Shown in pieces: positions 59,535 to 64,000 of a stretch of 64,000 nt of DNA. Below the pieces are notes generated by a model. That model searched no databases and was not told where the DNA came from. It saw only the letters and a program-made list of their open reading frames with translations. Position 1 is the first letter of the stretch. Each line of letters starts with the position of its first letter. Origin of the DNA: Acephala macrosclerotiorum (taxonomy: Eukaryota; Ascomycota; Leotiomycetes; Helotiales; Mollisiaceae); assembly GCA_014904845.1 (NCBI GenBank), contig MU119217.1, forward strand, positions 186,001 through 250,000, read 5' to 3'. The position numbers were made by a program, and so were the translations under genes.

Positions 59535-61584
59535 TTACTGTAGATCAAGCACTACCCTACCCTGCATTTTACCCTCAGACATGGCTTGAAACACTCCGGT
59601 CAGGTTTTCCATCTTCTCTGTCCTCAAGCGAGTTTTAACAATGCCTCTTGCTGCCATGTCCAAGATTTCAAGAGCCTCTCTTTGGTTACCAACGGCCGAC
59701 CCCTTAATGTTGTGCTCCATTGCCACCATTGCGGCTGGGAATGCCTTTGCAATAGGGACTGAATCGCCCTCTGGCATGCCAACACATACCAAAGTCCCAC
59801 CAAATCTGAGGAAATCTAGAGCTTGCGCATAGGCTTCATTAGATGCTGTGCACACGATCACAGCCGATGCACCCAGGCCTAAAAACAGGTCAATGACCGA
59901 GTTTCCAACGCATATACGAAGCAGACTTCATGGTTCGTCTGCCAAAGTTTCCAGAATGAATGTGGACTTACCACCAGTCACTTTCTTCACCTCCTCGGCG
60001 ATAGTTTTGTCATCGAATTTGGTGATATCGAGGAAGACCTCAGCTCCGCATTCTTTAACAAGAGCTTCCTTACTTCCTGTTTACCCAACATCCTCGAGTC
60101 AGCATACTTCTTTCAGACATATCGAGGGTAATTCGGGAGTTCAATGCCTGCTTCTGTTCCTGCAGCGAGTAGAAGCCGTGAAAATACCAGAAAGGGAAAT
60201 GTAGCTCAGGGGAATTTGACTAACCATGATCAATGCCAATGATTCGCATCGCCATACCTCTGGAGCCAATTTGGCACGCCAAGTGACCCTGCCTAATTAA
60301 GCGAGATTCTCCTCAAGTGAAAAGGGGGACTTACAAGACCACCTCCAGCACCGGCTATTCACATGTTAGCAAGAGTTTGCGATTAATGACGCCGGACAAA
60401 GCCGAACATACCGATTACAACCCATTGCCCGCTCTTTGCATCGGACTTGCGCAAGGCTGAATACCTGAAATAGGCACCATATGAGCTTCGCCTAATTTTC
60501 ATGCGGCCGGTCTGCGACCAAAATCTTCCACAGCCTCCATGGAACACACTCACGTTGTGACCCCCGCACACAACATAGGAGCAGCGTCTTCAGAGGATAG
60601 CGATTCAGGGATGGGTGTGACGTAATTTGCAGGAGCCAAAGCATACTGCTGGAACCTGTTCGCCAGAGAGTTTCGAGTCAGTATAGCTCTTTCACCCCCG
60701 TCGGGAATTTCTCCGAGCAAATGCATGCTTCTATAGATTGCAGCAAATAGAACTCGTGAAATATACCAGAATATGACTCAAGAGAAGCCTACTTACGTGC
60801 CAGGGTCTGCGCAAGCGTGTTTTTTCAGCATGGTGCTCTCAAACAGCTAGATCATGAGTGACTCTTACAGTAGTAACCACTAATCTTTTGATTCTAGGCA
60901 CAACTCATATTAGATTAACAACACTGAGAGGACAACTTTCACTTACGAAACAAACTCCATCTTTTCCTTCGAGACAAGGTGGGCAAGCACCGCAAGCATA
61001 TGCAATCCACTTGATGCCTACTCTGTCTCCAACCTTTACTCGACCGTTTTCAGGGCCTGGCCCAAGCTTGTGGACAATTCCCACACCTTCGTGGCCCCCA
61101 ACTTGCCCAGGTTGCGTTTGATATGGTACTGCCGAGCGATTAAAGTCTGGCCACTTGAAGGATCAGGAGTAGCCTTTCCAATCCCCAGCATTGGTCGGAC
61201 ATTCTCCGCTTAGGTTGATCTAGAACGGGCATTGAAACTAATGGAAGTCCTAGCAAAAGGAGACGGTGGCCCAGAAAGTCCAGGCAAAGCCAGGAGATGG
61301 AAAGCGCGGCTGAGAAGGTCTTACATCCTCGCCAAGTATTCTCCATCACACCCATATCACTGTGGCAAACGCCCGAGTGGGTTCTGTTCGCGGCACAGTC
61401 AGTTAAGTGGGGTATCTTCCTCCCAGCCGCACGAGACCTACAGTCTGACAAGCACTTCTCCGGCACCCGGCTCTGGCGTATCGAGTTCCTCGATCTTCGT
61501 CGAAATCGTACCAGGCTTGTCATACACAATTGCCTTATATTTCTTCGGAATATCGAACGTTTTCTGGGTTGCTGCGGCTGCCAT
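59535..61584 (-). CDS. Zinc alcohol dehydrogenase (ADH1-type), intact, 11 exons
   Basis: Eleven exons close in frame to 368 residues: 61584-61442, 61383-61325, 61128-60947, 60893-60869, 60806-60797, 60655-60554, 60464-60412, 60354-60335, 60288-60225, 60076-59972 and 59878-59535. Motifs in order are KTFDIPKKYKAIVYDKPG, THSGVCHSD (zinc ligand Cys54), GGHEGVG (His80), structural-zinc cysteines 113, 116, 119 and 127 (CGACPPCLEGKDGVC), MLCAGVTTY (Cys169), GAGGGLGHLACQI (NAD-binding) and the C-terminal GSAVGNQREALEILDMAARG. The fifth exon is only 10 nt and supplies the Pro-Gly of SGYYYPGTFQQY, exactly where the family has SGYYTPGTFQQY. It oxidises or reduces a primary alcohol/aldehyde with NAD in the cytosol. 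The intron count is far above that of any neighbour, and the 183-196-nt second intron is the least certain boundary. Confidence 0.86.
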
Positions 61585-62538
61585 ATTTGCGTTTTGAAAG
61601 GTTTCTTTTCAAGTGATGGAAAAGTCGAGGGCTCAGGCGAGACGGTTTCTTTGAATGCAGCAGGTATATAGGTAAAATCAATACTGTGACTCGCAATTCT
61701 TGACGAAAAGAAGAGCGGGGATTTCTCCTCCTTTATCTACGAGACTTGATTCCGCGCGTTGCACACCGAGGTGTTTCGAGCTTTCCGTATTACTGGGTTT
61801 AGGGCAGACGCGATGGCGGGGTAGTGCGGGGTTGATTGCGTACTGTATCCACTTGACTTCAATCGGCTTTGCATCGAGGCGGTTTTGCATCGACTGTTGA
61901 TGACACTTTAAAAGTCTAACCCAGGGGTCTGTTGACATTCAGAATCCTTCTAAACGAGATTTTTTGAGGAAGAGGATAAGCCATGCCAGAGAGTGGCGAC
62001 TTCCTACTCGTCATTCGCAAAACTCGAATTTCATGACAGCATTGTCGGAGAGCTTAGATAACAGATATGAGATACGAAACCAACTTGATTTAATACGATT
62101 TGATTTTAATCTTTCATATACGATAAGAAAGTTGCCCTTCTTCTTGTTCGAGTTCTAGGTCTTCGTTCGTCTATACTTGGCCAACCTCCAATGGTCGTGC
62201 TTACCCGAAAGTCAATCACAAAATCCCATCCCGAGCCCATCGCTTATCTTCTTGTTACCACAACTTGATACAGGCTCCAAACCCGGATATAATTGAGAAT
62301 AGTAGGCGTTCCATGCAGGACTTATGAGAAAGCCTTCATTCATCGACGCTTGAAAATAGATGGTACTTCCGGGGTCCATAACGATGACGTACCTCGGTTC
62401 TGGCTGAAGTACAAAGATATTTGTTTCTCCTGTTCTTACGAATAAGTATTCATAGGTTTTGATTATTTGCTTCATTTCCTCATTTCTTGTTCTCTTGTCA
62501 GATAACTTTTCACTTCACTCGCAACTCTGTCTTCAACA
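61585..62538. promoter_or_regulatory. Divergent promoter region, alcohol dehydrogenase / FMN-oxidase pseudogene
   Basis: About 0.95 kb between start codons. No gene or named element is recognised. Confidence 0.4.
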
Positions 62539-63976
62539 ATGGAGAAGCAGCACCCTCAGTCCGTCCGCGGGACTGAAGAATACAGGAAGTATGGAGCTTT
62601 CCAAAATGAATTATACAGAGGTCAGAATCCTGCCAGCATCTCCAAGTTCGGATCTGACTATGAGTATAACCAGCACGTTCCATCAACAACTGCCCCTCGT
62701 AACCACCGATCCACGTAAGCTCGAAGATCAAGCAAAAAGTGTCTTGAAAACAACAGAATATAGCTATGTAGCAGGTGGAGCTGGAGAAAGAGCAGCAATG
62801 GATGCGAATAGATTGGCCTTCCGCCAACGGAAGCTGGTTCCTCGAATGCTACAGCCAACGACGCATCGAGATCTTACTATTGAGCTCTTTAGCGAGAAAT
62901 ATGGCACGCAATCCTCTATTTTCAAGGTGGCATTGCTAATACCAGGTTTGCAGAAAGCCCTGTTCTCACGGCTCCCGTAGGCGTGCTACCAATATTCCAC
63001 GAAGATGCCGAAACTGGGCTCTCGGAAGTCTGTTCAGAAATTGGCGTTCCTTATGTTCTCAGCACAGCACCGAGCTGCTCCATCGAAGAAGTAGCGAAAG
63101 TGAATGGGAAAGGTTCACGATGGTTCCAACTATATTGGCCACAAGACGATGATATCACGATGTCCTTATTGAAACGGGCGGAAGAAAATGGTTATAAGTG
63201 CTCGTGGTGACGCTAGATACTTGGGCTCTGGCATGGAGGCTTATGAACTTGGACGGAGCATATATTCCGTTCATGAAAGGAGTTGGGAAGAAGACTGGCT
63301 TCACGGATCCAGTATTCAGAGAGAAGTTCAAAAAGAAGTTTAACGCTGAGCCTGAAGAGAAGATTAAGGATGCTTCTGCTGGATAGATCGGGGGATGTGT
63401 TCTCGGGAGCTGTTCATTCTTGGGACTAGATCAAATTGCTGAAGAAGCATTGGGATGGTTCTATTGTGCTTGAGGGAATCCAGCATCCAGAAGATGCCAA
63501 GCTAGCTGTTGCAGCATAGTTATAATGGGATTATCGTGAAGGTAAGATCCACTCATTCAGAGCAGTCACTCAAATTAACTCAGCCAAGGTCGTCAACTTG
63601 ATGGAGCTGTAAGATCTTTAGAAATGCTTCCCGAAATAGTGGAAGCGGTAGGTGACAAACTCACTGTCATCTTTGACAGCGGCATCCGAACCGGTGTGGA
63701 TATCATCAAAGCCCTGTCGTTCGGAGCGAGGGTAGTCTTTGTGGGCAGACCTGCAATTCATGACCTGGCAGTGGCAGAAAAGGCAATTTAATTGTCCCAT
63801 TTTATTCAAGATATTAACTAACAAACTCCGAGCAAGGAGCAAAGCAAGTTTTGCAGGGCATCTTGGCAGATGTCAATCAATCGATGGGACTTGCAGGTAT
63901 TGTGGACATCGAAGGCCGCAATCGCTCAATGATACGAAGAGTGCAGTATGGTGGCGATCTGAAGAGCTCAGATTGA
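62539..63976 (+). pseudogene. FMN-dependent alpha-hydroxy-acid dehydrogenase (lactate 2-monooxygenase-like), degenerate
   Basis: Recognisable blocks run in order: TEEYRKYGAFQNELYRG, LVTTDPRKLEDQAK, YVAGGAGERAAMDANRLAFRQ, SPVLTAPVGVLPIFHEDAETG, YVLSTAPSCSIEEVAKV, RWFQLYWPQDDDITMSLLKRA, LVVTLDTWALAWRL, DVFSGAVHSWD, KHWDGSIVLEGIQHPEDAKLAV, GRQLDGAVRSLEMLPEIVEAV, VIFDSGIRTGVDIIKALSFGARVVFVGRP, QGAKQVLQGILADVNQSMGLAG and RMIRRVQYGGDL-like ending before TGA at 63974. Lesions are a missing G near 63198, TAG at 63384-63386 and 63427-63429, more stops before 63540, and apparent loss of the bases for the catalytic Asn-His before the intron at 63542. Two introns (62904-62953, 63783-63832) begin GC instead of GT. 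The living enzyme would oxidise L-lactate or a related 2-hydroxy acid in peroxisome or cytosol. Confidence 0.84.
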
Positions 63977-64000
63977 GTATGAATCTCAAGGCTTCTAAAT

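Overview
The window looks like nuclear DNA of a filamentous ascomycete (Pezizomycotina; a leotiomycete-like fungus is my impression, not proven). The evidence is monocistronic genes on both strands, short introns (mostly 47-75 nt) with GTRNGT donors, CTAAC/CTRAY-like branch sites and YAG acceptors, 0.3-4.5 kb intergenic spaces, and a set of recognisable fungal housekeeping proteins. I saw no rRNA, tRNA, CRISPR array or intact transposon. All exon models were spliced by eye and checked for frame closure; no alignment or RNA evidence was available.

Left arm (1-8.2 kb): gene-poor. It holds one small Cys-rich protein gene (908-1072) and the decayed copy of a cAMP-receptor-like seven-helix GPCR (5550-7057), in which an (ATC)n microsatellite codes for a run of 20 isoleucines where a transmembrane helix should be.

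Central conserved block (8.2-54.8 kb), in order: ATG33-like mitophagy protein (-), peroxisomal 2,4-dienoyl-CoA reductase (+), ATG10 E2-like enzyme (-), GH47 alpha-1,2-mannosidase (+), secreted/membrane histidine acid phosphatase (-), amino-acid permease (-), CDC6 replication licensing factor (-), a WW plus PhoD-like phosphatase protein (+), phosphomannomutase (-), branched-chain aminotransferase (-), alcohol acetyltransferase-like protein (+), a small coiled-coil protein (-), a SAM plus HMG-box regulator (+), MRI1 (+), calnexin (-), MDE1 (+), ACR3 arsenite permease (+) and a second, type-II-membrane histidine acid phosphatase (-).

Right arm (55-64 kb): a zinc alcohol dehydrogenase pseudogene (+), an unfamiliar SWIM-like Cys/His protein (-), an intact intron-rich alcohol dehydrogenase with 11 exons including a 10-nt microexon (-), and an FMN-dependent lactate-oxidase-family pseudogene (+) that appears to use two GC-AG introns.

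Functional links: MRI1 and MDE1 catalyse consecutive steps of the methionine salvage pathway and flank calnexin; MDE1 has a 16-bp palindromic CACGTG site in its promoter. ATG33-like and ATG10 sit either side of a peroxisomal beta-oxidation enzyme. Phosphomannomutase, the GH47 mannosidase and calnexin all serve N-glycan synthesis and glycoprotein folding. CDC6 carries an MCB box, and the amino-acid permease has two identical AreA-type GATA sites upstream. Three of the recognisable genes are broken, and they lie in the two gene-poor arms, not in the conserved core.
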